Source of the DNA: Dactylorhiza incarnata
Lineage: Eukaryota > Streptophyta > Magnoliopsida > Asparagales > Orchidaceae
Direction: 5' to 3'
Assembly (NCBI GenBank): GCA_033032865.1
Contig: JAWHQI010000004.1
Location: 22,116,001 to 22,180,000, forward strand
DNA length: 64,000 nucleotides
A model generated the notes under the pieces. That model had not been told where the DNA came from and made no database searches. It saw nothing but the letters and a program-made list of their open reading frames with translations. The translations under genes and the position numbers were made by a program. Within the stretch, counting starts at the first letter, position 1. Each line of letters opens with the position of its first letter. This document shows positions 22,021-34,057 of this stretch, piece after piece.

Positions 22021-22647
22021 TGTGTACAACCCTTATTCTCCGAGAGTGGGCCCATTCAAAGACACGTAGGTAGAAGTCAAGGTCAAAAAGGTCAGTACGG
22101 AGGTCAGCAGTCCAAGACACAAGACAGCTCAGCCAGCAGGAGCTGACGGAGGCCTGAGAGAGCTCGCGCGAGTAGACCTGATACTCACCAAAAGGTGGGC
22201 GACCATAGGTGATACTCGCCTATTTCCAAGCGAGGATGCCTCAATGTCGACTGGTCGCCAAGCTGGGTGGGGTATAAATAAGACCCCCCTCTCTTTGGTT
22301 TGCCTATAAATAGGACCCCAGGGGTACTCGGGTTGGCATCTGAACGTGAGCTTTAGGAACCCAACTTTCAAATTCTCGGACCCGTCATCCTTGGCCACTA
22401 CTCTTGATACTAGCCAAGTCGGTGCCTTCCTCGTACCCTGCTCGGCCATCTTTGGTTGCGAAAGGGAAGTCTCTTCTGAGCTTCTGGGTATGTGGTGAGA
22501 GCTCTCTGCCGCAGCTCCTGTGATCCTATTGTTTCCGCTCTAGTTCCGTCGTCGTTGCCAGTCAAGCTGTCTGGTTGGACTGCTGGGCGAGTAGCCTTCG
22601 GCTGCATTGATCTGAATTTTGGAGTCAGGATTTTCCTGGATTCAACA
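22021..22647 (+). repeat. TatF 3' LTR (candidate)
   Basis: A TG-to-CA segment (TGTGTACAAC to GGATTCAACA) preceded by the purine-rich GAGCGGGGAT. It contains two plus-strand TATA boxes (TATAAATA at 22273-22280 and 22305-22312) and GCGAGTA or ACTCGC words upstream of them (about 22168-22245). At 22648 the sequence changes to Cop2. The left end is the weaker call, as no second LTR copy is in the window to compare. Confidence 0.5.
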
Positions 22648-22689
22648 TCTACAAGCCCCCAACCTTGGCAGAATTCTCTCACTCTACCT

Positions 22690-24196
22690 TCTAAACACTT
22701 GCCCAAAGAACTTTGACAGGTTAAAAGGAACAAACCTCCATTATATGAAAAGAATGGATATCAAGACCCTGGATAGATTCTCATGGGTCCTCCCTATGAG
22801 CCAACCCTCAGAGCCCAAGGAGAAGAAGAGAACATTGGTCAAAGGGCTGAGGAAATCCAGGATTGTCTGCTCTGACTCTGGGTTAGAGGCTGAAGAGAAT
22901 GTCCCACATATGGACACTTAAGGACCAGCCAGCAGTCTACCAAAGGATGATCAAGATGGAGTTCATGAAAACGAAGGTCATGAATGCCATGCTCTTGATA
23001 ATGAGCATGAAGAAGAAAAGGATGCTGCTGCTGAGTCAGTGCATCAGAAGGAACTGCTGCTGCTGCTGCTAATAAAGTTGTACAAATTGTACAATCCTCT
23101 TTAGAAGATCAAGAGGATGATCAAGGGAACTCTGCTACTGATCTTCAGGGTAAGATTGATTTTATTATCTCAAATCTAGAGACTAGATTTAAGCTAGTTC
23201 TGCTGAACCAACAAATTTATGGGGAGATGGTCTGGATGATGATAATGCCCCATCTGAGGGGGAGCTGCAGAAGAGATCTTCAGACAAGGAAGATGAAGGT
23301 GATCCAAATGACTAAATGGTTTGATATGGCAGGAATTCAGTAGTTTCTCAGAACACTATTATGAGATCAATGGACAAACATCTCTAACTGTCTGAGCAAG
23401 ACATGTCCTATATAAAGAACCATGTGAGCAAGACAGATGAAGTCATAGAAAAAACCTCCAATCATATTGAAGAGTATGTCTGGAATACAACTACTGCAAT
23501 GATTGGAGAGGCAGAGAAAATGAAGTATGATCTAAAGTCTAATTTGGAGAATGCCTTCTAGACATTTTCAGGTTCTGTAGCAGCTGCCTCCCAGACCATA
23601 GAAGCCAAAGTGGTTGAAGAAGCCAAAAAGGGGGAAGTGGCCAATGCTGAGACCAATTCTGAATTGGCTCTCCAAGTCCTACAAGGAACAAGGATAGCCA
23701 TAAATCTTCCCTTGCTGGATAACTACAGGAAGGAAGATTTTGATTTTGAAGGACAAGCCAAGATAGCTCAAGATGCTCAGCTGGCTAGAAGGAGAAAGAG
23801 AGAAGGAGTACTGTTAGCTAAAGAATTCATGTCTAAGCAAAGGGAAGAGCAGGGCAATGACCTAGATTATGAATATTTGAGTTAGGACTCCAAGAGCATT
23901 ATCCTTAATGCCTGGCTCAGCCATGGTTAAGTGTGCAAGGACATTGACAAGATCTATCCAGCTGAAGAGTGGATTAAGCATCTAGAGAGAAACACTCAAA
24001 GAGAAAGAATCTTCAAGGAAAATCAAGTGAGAAAGAACAATCCAAGAAGGATGCCCTCCAAATACATTCCAAAGCCATACCTGTATTTCAAGAGGCAATA
24101 AAACAAGAAGAAGCTAGTTGAGATAGTTGCTGCTGCTAAAGGGAAGGAGGTTGCTGATGATAAGGCTGAAAGTTCCAAGAGAAGAAAAACTTAAAT
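22690..24196 (+). pseudogene. Cop2 extra ORF, C-terminal half
   Basis: The first recognisable block (FDRLKGTNLHYMKRM) lines up with FPDLCRSKGIPIPLGKRM of the Cop3 extra ORF. A Lys/Ser/Glu-rich middle follows, then a longer open stretch (23610-23885, 91 residues, coiled-coil-like) and a basic end (ESSKRRKT) stopping at about 24196. Several stops and frame changes break it. It stands in the same place and orientation as in Cop1 and Cop3. Confidence 0.55.
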
Positions 24197-24580
24197 TGAT
24201 GTATTTAGTTTTTCTGTAAATCAAATTGTAATTTGAACTATGTATCAACATATTCACAACAATGAAAATGAAATTTCTGTTGAAATTGATAGTTTGTGTT
24301 ATAGGCTAACCCTAGTCAAAGCTTAATGTTATTCACTATTATTGTATTATATATTCTGTGATGCCTAGACATAAAGAGTTAACAATGTTATTGTTTTGAT
24401 AAACAATGTTGTTGTTATGTTGTCATGAAAATAATCTGTCATGACATTATCTGTAATGCCAAATTAATGTTAACATTTACATGTTATGATATCATGAATG
24501 CTATGTAATACATTTTCATGATAGGTTCTTTTTATGGTTATGTATCTTAGCATTGGGGATGTTCTGCCTTCTTCAAATAA

Positions 24581-24588
24581 GGGGAGAT
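24581..24588 (+). other. Cop2 polypurine tract
   Basis: GGGGAGAT directly before the LTR start TGTTGGG at 24589. The 380 bp before it, from the ORF end at 24196, are AT-rich without a recognisable feature. Confidence 0.8.
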
Positions 24589-25878
24589 TGTTGGGAATAT
24601 TGCCCTCAATGTTCCCTTGATTTGAGGAAGCATCACTCACAATGCTAAGAACATATTGTATTTGATAAACCCTATTTTGCATCAGGAAAATGCAGGGTTA
24701 AGATATTCCAAGCATTGGATTAATGTTATTTGTTCACTCTCAAAACCGCTGAGAAGAACTCACTATCTCAGTGGAACCGCTGAGACGAGGCCAGGAACCG
24801 CTGAGAAGGGGTCTGCCTCAGCTGAGCTACAGATAGACAAAATCTGCTGAGAAGATAAACTGTCTCAGTGGATCCGCTGAGAAGAAGACAACACAACCGC
24901 TGAGACGGAAGACTATCTCAGCCCAACCGCTGAGACAGATTCAAATCTGGAAGACGATACTGGCGGGATCTGCTTATGGAGCAATCAGCTGTAAAGCTAG
25001 ATAAAGTATGTTATCCATCTTCATGATGTGTCAGGGACCTTCTAAGAGCCGTTGAAGATGTAAGGAGTATAAAAGAACATGATAGGGCATTTCAGAATGT
25101 CTGGTTGCTGCTGGTTTGCTAAGTGCTAAAAGAAGAACAACTGTTTACTATTCCATTGACGACTTTTAAGAACACTCTCCTTCTTCTTCCAGAACCAGCA
25201 AGAAGAAACAAGGAGAGAAGATAGCTCTTCTATCTAGAAGAGCAAGGTGATCCTTTCTCATCTAATGAGGAGAATGATCAGATAGAAGCAGGTCAAAAAG
25301 ATTGCTTTTAGCCCAGCTTCAAAGTTGCATCAGTTGTGCATAATCAACAGAAGACAACAAATCAATGATGACCACTATTGCAAACTAAAACTTATACTCA
25401 TTATAGGAACTGTGTAGTTTAGTTCTGAGTTGTTGGGTTGTTGAGCCTGAGTTTGGTAAGGCTGTTGAGCCTGAGCTGTAGGGCATTTTGCCTAAGAATT
25501 AGGGCTTCTTGATTGGCTTGAGGTAGGAGATAAATGTGTTCTCTGAGCTGTAGGATTGGAAGCAATCTGAGTTGGTAGGGTTGTTAGGCCTGAGGTAGGG
25601 TTTGGAGCAAACCTGAGAGGTCCTGAGGGATCTGTGTTGTAAGCTCTTGGAGCTGAGATTGGAGGGGTTTTCCTTGTCTAACACACTGTTAGAAAGGTGT
25701 AGAGGGAAAGTGGACTACCCATAGACACACTGTCTTGGGGAACCACTATAAACAACTGTGTGCTTTCTGTGTTTGCTTGAGTTTTTATTTACTACTCATT
25801 AACTGCTAGCAACAATTAAATAAAACTCAAAGATACCTATTCACCCACCCTCTAGGTGAATTAGACTACTAACCTATA
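24589..25878 (+). repeat. Cop2 3' LTR
   Basis: U3 word array at 24746-24936, TATA box TATAAAAG at 25068-25075, repeated GTTGAGCCTGAG leader units (about 25440-25600), a leader block with GTGGACTACCC and TTGGGGAACCACTATA (25710-25760), and a short CACCCACCCTCTAGGTG end. The last bases before TekB are degenerate, so the right end is approximate. Confidence 0.8.
24746..24936 (+). repeat. U3 array of the CCGCTGAGA word in Cop2
   Basis: Words start at 24746, 24777, 24798, 24844, 24874, 24897 and 24927. Three are paired with inverted partners, such as TCTCAGTGGATCCGCTGAGA (24863-24882). This word is unrelated to the word of CopA/Cop1, but sits in the same part of the LTR. Confidence 0.85.
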
Positions 25879-27700
25879 AACTATAACGGATCAGAGACTT
25901 ATCATGCGCTAAAATCCAATTTGCAAGCACGGGAGCCCACCGGCTCAACGCATCTGCAACAACATTTCTCTTCCCGGGAGTGTAATAAATATCAAAGGTG
26001 TAGTCCCCAAGGAAATCCATCCACCTCCTTCCTCGCATATTCAACTCCTTCTGAATTAACAGGTACTCCAAGCCCTTATGGTCCGTAAAGATGACGATCT
26101 TCATGCCTTACAAGTAATGTTGCCACAATTTCAGAGCAAACACCACAACTGCCAACTCTAAGTTGTGGACCAGGTAGTTCATATCATGCACCTTAAGCTG
26201 GTGCGAACCATAAGCAATCCAAGACACTCCTAGTGGTGTCACTATAAACTTGATATCCTTCTACCCCGTATGGAGAACACAAAATTGACACCGAGGTCAG
26301 TCGGCTCTATAGCTCCTCAAAGACTCGTGCGTAATCCGGTGTCCAAACGAACCTATACTCCTTCTTGGTCAACATTGTTAGAGGAAGTGTGATTCTTCAG
26401 AAGTTCTCTACGAAGCGCTTGTAGTAGACGACAAGTCCCAAAAAGCTTCAAACTTCTTCCACATTTTTTAACATAGGCCACTCTCGGATAACCACTATCT
26501 TTTAAAGATCCACTACAATATCCTCTCCGCTAACAACATGACCTAGAATAGTCACAGACGATATCCAAAATGCGCATTTGGATAACTTGGCGTATAGCTG
26601 ATTCTTTCCCAAGATGCTCAACATTGCATGTAAGTGATTTGCATGTTCTTCATCTGACTGGGAGTAAACCAAGATGTCGTCGATGATGAATCAGTATAAA
26701 GACTCCCAGAAAGTTCTATTCATAAAATCCATGAATACAAATGGTACATTAGAGAGGCCAAACGACATCATGGTAAACTCTTAGTGCTCATATCGGGTGT
26801 TGAAAGCTATCTTCAGAATGTCATATTTCTGAATCCTTAACTGATAATAATCGGGCTTCAAGTCAAGTTTTGAATATATAGTCAAACCCATTAACTGATC
26901 TAATAAGTCATCGATGCATGAGATCAGATACTTATTCTTCTCTGACATCTTATTCAATTCATGAGAATCTATGAATAGACCCAAGATCTCTTCCTTCTTT
27001 TTTACAAACAGGACTATACACCCCAAGGGGAAGAACTCAGGTATACATAGCCTTTCTCTAACAACTCTTGCAACTGAATTTCCAGCTCTGCCATTTCTTT
27101 TGGAGCTATTCGATATGATGAGGGTTACATGGGCTTTGCACCATGCACTAGCTCAATACATAAATCAATCTCTCCTTGAGGTACAGACATAGGGAGCTCA
27201 TTAGAAAATATGTCCACAAACTTTGCTACTACTGTATTGTAACCTAAACATGGCTTGAGCTTCGAAGCCTCTAATAAAGTTAAGAACAACTCTGCTCCTT
27301 TACGAACCGCCGCCTTAATCACTTTTGAAGGCATACATCATCATCTTACTCGCTCCTTGTAAACTAGAGAATGTGGTCTCGCCTTAAGAGTTATTTCCTA
27401 GTTTGACCTCTTTTAGGTTGCAATCTATGCACGTACAATGCTTCAAGAGGCAATCCATGCCAAAGATCACATCAAATTTAGATAACGGTAGAAAAGATGT
27501 TTCCAAATCAAAGTATCGATCACCTATCTGAACTTTCATGCAACTTTTCCTTTTCGTGGTCATGCTAGACCCATTCGATAACACTACATCCAATCTATCC
27601 TTTGCCCACACAACCGGCACTGCAATTTACACTATGAAGTCCTCGAATAGAAATGAGTGTGATTCTCCAATGTCAAAGAGATCTCTCGCTTGATAGTTAA
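25879..27700 (-). pseudogene. TekB protease, RT and RNase H remnants
   Basis: RNase H (26104-25879) has FTDHKGLEYLL and [22 protein letters not shown] has [32 protein letters not shown] (27026-26781) and a decayed palm region to about 26500. Protease has a D-I-G in place of D-T-G (about 27640-27680), then FDVIFGMDCL (27480-27450). Frame breaks occur throughout. Confidence 0.8.
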
Positions 27701-28970
27701 ATATTAGGAGAATTCCTAATCACAAATACGTAAAGCACATAATCGTATATGAGGGGTCTAAATTATTTTATGCTATTAATACCAACTAATAACCCATACT
27801 TTTCACGACATCTCTTTAGATAATGGCCTCCTACTGGCCAAGAGAGTATAATCATGGCTAGGTCGTAGGATATTGGGAAGCGAAATACTCAACTTCATTC
27901 TAATTCTCCATGTAGCTTGGACCCACTGCTTGAGTGTTCTCCAAAGCTCAACTCTCCATCCTCGGATGACCACTTTGACACACTCGGGACTTGTCCCCAC
28001 TTTTCTACAAGTGTACTAGGTTATCAGGCCTCGGGAATTCGAATCCTTCGAAACATCAGAGGGAGACATCTCCGCGAACATACGTTTCTTCTTATGTCTC
28101 CTATTCTCGAACCTTGCCTGAGAGTTCAACACCTTAAACTCTGACTTCCCGATATTTAAGCTTTTCTTGTGCTAGACCGTCTGCATGTCCATTTCCAGAG
28201 ATGTGGAAGCCAAATGTCATCAGACTCATAAGTAGCAACCTTAAGTCTTCTCGCAGACCTTCGTAGAACTTGTTGGTCTTCGTTTCCTCCTCATCCAACA
28301 TAGTGATCACATAGCGGCCTAGTTGGGTGAATTCATACAAATATTCATCTACCGCATGATCTCCCTGAGTCAGATGAAGGAATTGGTTCCATAGTGCAAT
28401 TCACTGGGCGGAGGGACTGTGTCTTCGTTGGAATGAATCTGAGAAGTTTCTCAATGAGATTTGAGTAAGTTCTCGCCCAACAAATTTGTGCACCGCTTCT
28501 TCATCCCACCAAACCCTTGCCCCATGATAAGTAAGAAATTGGCTATGGTGACCTTCATAAATTCTTTAGTGTGCATTGTCATCAAGGTCATCTTGATTCT
28601 TGATAACCACTCATCGACTTCCATTGGGGATTTGGTCCCCGAGAAATATGGAGGGTTGAAGCTCAGAAAGTGCTTTAGCTACTGGCAACATGCTCATGGT
28701 TTCGCTAATGAATCAAGTATAATAACCAACATCAGTGCCACATTAGGAGTAGGAGGATGTCCAAGCCTCTCTAGTTATGCATTAAGCATGACAAACACCA
28801 CATCGATGACCATCCTAATCATTTCAGCAAAAGGAGTGGTTGCATGTGTATCAACAAACACACTACTCTCACCAGTGTTATGAGATGAAGACCCCCCCGC
28901 TCCACTCCTAGTCACATATAATTGTGAAATACACAATTTAGTGTCTGAAAACCAGTAAAACATCAATTAT
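27701..28970 (-). pseudogene. TekB gag remnant
   Basis: The region lines up with the TekD gag: the retrotransposon gag core near 28300-28650 and a decayed knuckle region near 28000. No frame longer than about 70 codons remains. From 28970 to 29160 lies the untranslated leader, with nothing else recognisable. Confidence 0.6.
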
Positions 28971-29928
28971 GGAACGCCCATGTTCTGCAAACAAGCATAT
29001 TTTTCATTCCTAAGTGTACATTTATCTCAAAATCTAGTCGTTTAAGATGACGCACTACATGTGCACTCCACCCATTAAAAGGGTTCGTACACGAACCTAA
29101 AGACTACAGATCCTATGACTTGTCGGCCCAAAACTCACTGGTCAAAGGATCAAAACCTCGCTCTTATATCAAATTGTAACATCCCTCCTGTAGAAATAAT
29201 ATAACATGGGTCCAGCCGGGGCCCTACAACTTACCATACACACAATCAAGACATTAAGAGATGATAAACCAGAATACTACTAAGAGAAAGTAAACACTAG
29301 CGGAAGCTTTGATTATAAAACTAACTATGAAAGTCCATATTTACTTAGGATTGCTTTAACAAAGAGTTTAGTACTTATGTCCTTACATCAAAACATGAGT
29401 ATCAATACATCACAATAGTACTACTACAAAAACATCAGCCCACAGGCCTGCTATAGAAAAGCAGTAAAAATGCGGCTTTCTTTGACAATTTCAGCATTGG
29501 GCTTTAGGCACAATCAATTTTCTAGGTTGAGCATATAAAAATGAGTGAAAAAAGTATGCAAGAGTTGATGATTGGATTCACCCAAAGGTTTCCCCGCAAC
29601 CGCCTAAGCAACAGCAAATATTATCATACTGTGCACCTCATCCACCAAGAGGACATATGCTTCGTATGCGCTTCCCGAAATAAGAGGTCCAAGTCAACTC
29701 CGCTATGAAATATGGTGAAGGTTTGAGTTCTACCACAATCACATTCTCATTTTCACAATTGATGGATAAAGACTACTACACAAGTAAGATTCACGCTGTA
29801 ACATCTAAGGGACAAATAAGCTGCCTCGAACTTAAGGATTTCGATAGGAACACCAAGGGTTTCCACATTCCCAAACCCGGCAAACCATATGACCTATTTC
29901 ACGGAGACATTCTCTGGCATGCAAACTA

Positions 29929-31010
29929 GAGCTCTGTTTGGCTCAGCTACAGCGACCGGAGAAGCAATGGTGGGAAGCAGTGGTGGAATAATCAGCTGTT
30001 TTGTAGAGTGATGACAGAATCTATAAAATTGTTTGGAAGAACAACATTTGCAGTGCTTTTTCAAATAGAGAATCTATTTAAGTTCTTCGGCAAAACAACT
30101 CTGCGGCGTGCAGTCCATTTTAAATTTGACATGCTAGCCAAAATGAATTATGAATCCACTTGTTTCTGCTTAATTTGGTTAACTCGGTATTTTTTAATTA
30201 TAATCAGTTCACCACCATTATGAATCCACTTATTTGGAAGAATCATCGAGTCTTTTTTTAGAATCCACTTGCTTATAGAACCATAAATATAAAGTTAATT
30301 TATAGAATCATCGAGATAATTCATTTGCTAGTTGATCACTTCACCACCTTGATTATAGAACAATTATACAAATGAGATAGTTTTTATAATTCCAGCACTC
30401 ACTTTGCCACCTTGTGCTGGAGAAGCTGGTCTCGATGCAGATCGCTGGAGATGAACTAGAATGGTGACATCACTAGACGAATGGAGACATTATCGGAGGA
30501 ATGAAAACATCGCCAGAGAAATTATTTTCCTCATCCAGGCTGCTCCAGCAAAACTAGAATGGAGAAGAACTGGAATAGGGACATCGCTGGAGGAAGGGAG
30601 ACATCATTGGAGGAATGGAAACATCGCCGGAGAAATCATTTTCCTCATCCAGGCTGCCGAGGCAAAATTGGAATGGAGAAGAACCAAGGATCAATTTATT
30701 TTTTTTCCTTATATAGGTTGCTCCAGCGAAAATGGAATGGAGAAGAAGCGTGAGAGGCGGCAGCGTTTGGCTCATGTGGGCTGGCATGAAAGGCAAAGCA
30801 AACATGCGTGAAAGGCGGAGAGACACGTGAAAATAACAGTGGGAATAATCATGATTTCAGTGTCAAGAAAACTTTTCACGACTCCTAAATGCGCCAAAAA
30901 AATGATCCGCCAGGGGTGATTGTTTCCACCATTGCACCCATTTTTTTGTTTGGCGTGGTAGTGGAATTAATTACGGCATACTGCTCCCAAATCGTGGAGC
31001 CAAACAAAGC
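29929..31010. mobile_element. Harbinger-like non-autonomous DNA transposon in the TekB LTR
   Basis: The insert interrupts LTR sequence that is continuous in the other Tekay LTRs. Its ends are inverted: GCTCTGTTTGGCTC on the left and, reversed, GCTTTGTTTGGCTC on the right. The flank is CTA on both sides (29926-29928 and 31011-31013). A 3-bp duplication with a GnnCTnTGTTTGG end fits the PIF/Harbinger superfamily. It holds no transposase frame, so it would depend on one elsewhere. The left end is uncertain by 2 bp. Confidence 0.7.
30430..30690. repeat. 114-bp tandem duplication inside the Harbinger-like element
   Basis: Two diverged copies share GAATGGAGA, ACATCGCCGGAGAAAT and TTTTCCTCATCCAGGCTGC. 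TCATCCAGGC falls at 30531 and 30645, giving the 114-bp period. Confidence 0.8.
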
Positions 31011-31420
31011 CTAGGTCAACCCTAAATGCAATGTTATTCAAAGCATCTCTACTCCGGGACCGCGACAACCGGTAGGATTCACACACAATGCCTAAATCCG
31101 CAACGATTATCAAATTTCTAAATACATTTCATGCCAGGGACAAATAGAATTGACCCAAGGTTCTAGCAAACCAAAGGAGATCATGCCCTCCACTAGATAG
31201 CGAAGGAGACTCTTTTTATGCAAGCAAGAAAAATATGGAATGAACATACATCGTCTTAAGACTAGAGAGAAGGATCGTAACCCATGGAACGAAGATTAAG
31301 GCTGATGAAATCGATCGCAGAGGTCTCCTCTCCATGGATTTGGAATTGACTTAAGATTCGGAGCTACGTAGCTCCTCCAATGGCAGAATTTTCTCCTTCT
31401 TTCTCTCTTTTTATCAAACC

Positions 31421-31422
<2 letters not shown>

Positions 31423-31509
<87 letters not shown>
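31423..31509. repeat. (AG)n microsatellite
   Basis: About 43 uninterrupted AG units in the TekB LTR. The same place in the other Tekay LTRs has only short AGAGAGAA or AGGAGAGAG seeds (near 44470 and 47352). Confidence 0.95.
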
Positions 31510-31511
<2 letters not shown>

Positions 31512-31977
31512 AAAATGATGAGGAAAAACCATCAATACCGGACTAATAAAATTAGGGAATCATCCCCACCGTTCGATCTCAAAAATAGCCAATAAGACGG
31601 CTCAATTTTGTGATGAAAATGAGTTCATGGGTCCGATCGCATGATCGTGCATTTCAGGCGCACGACCATGCGCGAGTAAAACACGCCAAAATAGCAATCA
31701 GGTTTTAGTCGTGTGGTATTGGGCTCGCACGACCATGAATGCTTTAAGATGCGTGTGCAGTCATTCACATGACCGCGCGTGTGGTAAACCGACCCAAACC
31801 AGTTCTCTGTCGTTGATCATGCGGTTTGCTCACATACGATCATGCATGGCTAAAATGCACGACCTAAACTAGTTTGCCTCTGAAAGGCCACCGAACGGAC
31901 CCTAAAATACGTAGTACGTCTTTAGGCTCCTTTGGACCTAAATACCCTCCAAAATAAAGGGATTTTGAGGAGTTACA

Positions 31978-33356
31978 TTGCAATACCCAAAATTTAGAAT
32001 GTTATGCAACATACATGATTTTGAAGACCAACCAACAACTTAGATTGATGTTCGAGATTTTTTTTGTCCCAATGACACCTTAAATTATTTGTTATTCAAA
32101 ATATAAGTTTTGGAAGCAACCAGACATTTATATTGCCTATAAGAACTTATTTAGTGCCATTTAAGGGCCACCAAATCTTTTAGACAACCCCTTTTAGTGT
32201 ACTGATGTGAAGGACCAACAATTATTCTTTTAAGAAAATTAATTACTAATAAAATCTCAATTAGAAATGCATAACTTTGTCTTAAGAGTTACTCACCCAT
32301 GCCATTAGAAAAAAGGCGAGAATATGAAAGAAGAATGAATATAAGTTAAATTTAATAAGTTAAGTAATAAATCTAGGAATATGAAATATGGGTAAGAATG
32401 AAGAGACTAATGAATCTCGGAGAACTCCTTGAACTCATTATATTATTAACATTCATGAACCAAGAGTCCAACCAACCAACTTATGGGTGTTAAGAATTTA
32501 CTTAGACTCTTTGATAGTACATAAATTATTTGGACAGTCCTTAAAGTGCATCCTAGAGATAAGCTAATAGTTATTCACTCAGATGACATTATTTTTCAAT
32601 ATAATTCAAAGTATAACGTTTGATAATAAAAAATAAAGAAAGGGTAAGCTTACATGTGAGTCTACTTATGAGTAAATCCTTGAGGGCAAGGTTAGCCAAC
32701 ATGCCATAATTAGGTGAAAGTTCATCATAGTTAAAGCCATGATCAGTACTGCACATGATGGGTCAAATCGTAGGGCAGTGAGGTCTTATGACATCACCAT
32801 AGTTTATGTCTCACAAGTGGGTGACGACAACCACACCATAGTTTTAGATCATGCATGTGTTACTAATTTCTCAATCGACCGCAAGGGTTGGTCATAGATT
32901 TGCCTCCAAGTGAATTCACAAATTTATAGAATGAAGGAATGAAGATGATAAATGTTTAAGTCTATGCACCAATAGTAAGTATAAGAAAAGATGAGGAATA
33001 AAAGTTACATATATATGCGTATGAAAGTTATGAAAAGGAACTAAAAGATAGAAGTTTGGTATGCAAACAATGAAAAAAGTTTAGCTTTATAAGTTACTAA
33101 TGTATGCTATGGAATGAAATGAAATAAGTATTAAGCAAGTTATGAAAAGGATTAAGCCATAAAAGTTACAAATAAATATTATGAAATAAAGAGGATTATG
33201 CTTTAAGTAATCTATGAATTAAATTGTCAGCTCATTTTTAGAATACAACAAATATTCTTAATCAAAATAAACTTATGGAATGTTTGAAAACTTTCTACGC
33301 ATGTTAGAATTTTGGAGTAAGAGAATTACTCATTGAGATTTTAAATCACCTTTTTT
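31978..33356. other. Unassigned AT-rich interval
   Basis: No open frame above 60 codons, no terminal repeats and no recognisable coding similarity. It is probably old, decayed intergenic or transposon DNA. It is the only longer stretch of the window I cannot place in an element. Confidence 0.6.
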
Positions 33357-33599
33357 TTAACTTTCCATCCACATGTAACATACATTTGGTGAGTCCCTTG
33401 TGTTAACCCAAATCCTGCGACCACATCCGGTGCCACCCCATGCCGGCCATAAAATCCCTAGGCGAGCACTCAACAGGATCCTCCGGCACTGTCCAGGAGG
33501 TCCCACATTCTCCCCGGTGAGGATGCACACGACTACTATCCAAGTATTGCCTCCACAACAACCGCGAAGACACACGAGCCCACCACCAATTCTTCAGAG

Positions 33600-33737
33600 A
33601 GGCCCCCGCCGCATACCATGACAAGGCCCTAAATTTTGAAGGGCCAGATTACGAGGAGGATATGGAGAGCTATTCTCCATTCAATGCGGTCATTACATTA
33701 GATTCTGCCCCTAATGGGTTCAGGGAGCCACGACTCC
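33600..33737 (+). pseudogene. TatC gag, N-terminal part
   Basis: The frame reads a YSPFNAVI block and a GFREPRL block up to the Cop3 insertion, in the position of the PFxxxI and FKxP blocks that precede the Tat gag core. It continues after Cop3 at 41205. Confidence 0.65.
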
Positions 33738-33821
33738 TGTTGGGAAAATGATTTCTCTTAACCCCCAGAAATGAGTTAAAGAAAAAGTTTTAACAATGAA
33801 AAATAAGACTAAGTAAATATG

Positions 33822-34057
33822 CGTCGAATAGTATTCGACGCAACGTCGAGCTGTAGTCGACGTTCCCTTCAGATTAAGTCAAAGTAACTTTAGGAAGATT
33901 TCGACGTATGTGTTGTCGACGCTACTCTGATTTCTAGTCGACGCATATAGAGAAGTCGACGCACCTTAGTCGACGCACCTTCCTTATTCTTCTCTCTCAA
34001 CGTCCAGAAAGGATGCTCTCGACGCTTGCGTCGAATAGTAATCGACGCACGTCGATT
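33822..34057 (+). repeat. U3 array of GTCGACGC words in Cop3
   Basis: About twelve GTCGA or TCGAC words lie at 33823, 33835, 33845, 33856, 33901, 33915, 33937, 33955, 33969, 34019, 34030, 34042 and 34051. Some pair as GCGTCGAATA and TATTCGACGC (33822-33841). Several intervals are 11 or 22 bp. The 3' LTR copy lies at about 39953-40190. Confidence 0.85.

Larger units (their letters stand above)
22648..25878 (+). mobile_element. Cop2: Ty1/copia (SIRE-like), 3' part
   Basis: Plus-strand copia fragment: the C-terminal part of an extra ORF, polypurine tract, and a 3' LTR of about 1.29 kb. The left side is cut by TatF at about 22647. The right end lies at about 25878 against TekB, without a clear CA terminus. 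The LTR begins TGTTGGGAATATTGCC and is a different family from CopA/Cop1, with its own U3 word (CCGCTGAGA). Confidence 0.8.
25879..31977 (-). mobile_element. TekB: Tekay/Del-type Ty3/gypsy element, truncated
   Basis: Minus strand: 5' LTR at 29175-31977, then gag, protease, RT and the start of RNase H, where Cop2 begins. It matches TekD block by block. Integrase and 3' LTR are not present on this side. Many stops show an old copy. The LTR carries a Harbinger-like insertion and an expanded AG repeat. Confidence 0.85.
29175..31977 (-). repeat. TekB 5' LTR with insertion
   Basis: Plus-strand ends are TGTAACATCCC and GAGGAGTTACA, the inverted ends typical of this family. A degenerate primer site (CTCTTATATCAA, 29161-29172) adjoins it. 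Without the 1.08-kb insertion it is about 1.7 kb. A word array with CGCACGACCATG elements lies at 31632-31862, the U3 start in element orientation. Confidence 0.85.

Noticed and set aside
22129..22449. 106-codon minus-strand frame
   Set aside because: It lies inside the candidate TatF LTR, opposite to its TATA boxes, with no recognisable protein.
28461..28883. 140-codon plus-strand frame
   Set aside because: Shadow frame opposite to the TekB gag remnant.
31296..31595. Frames across the AG repeat
   Set aside because: Low-complexity translation of a microsatellite.
33357..33624. Overlapping frames near 33400-33620 as a host gene
   Set aside because: The adjoining sequence is Tat gag, and no intact gene structure is seen.
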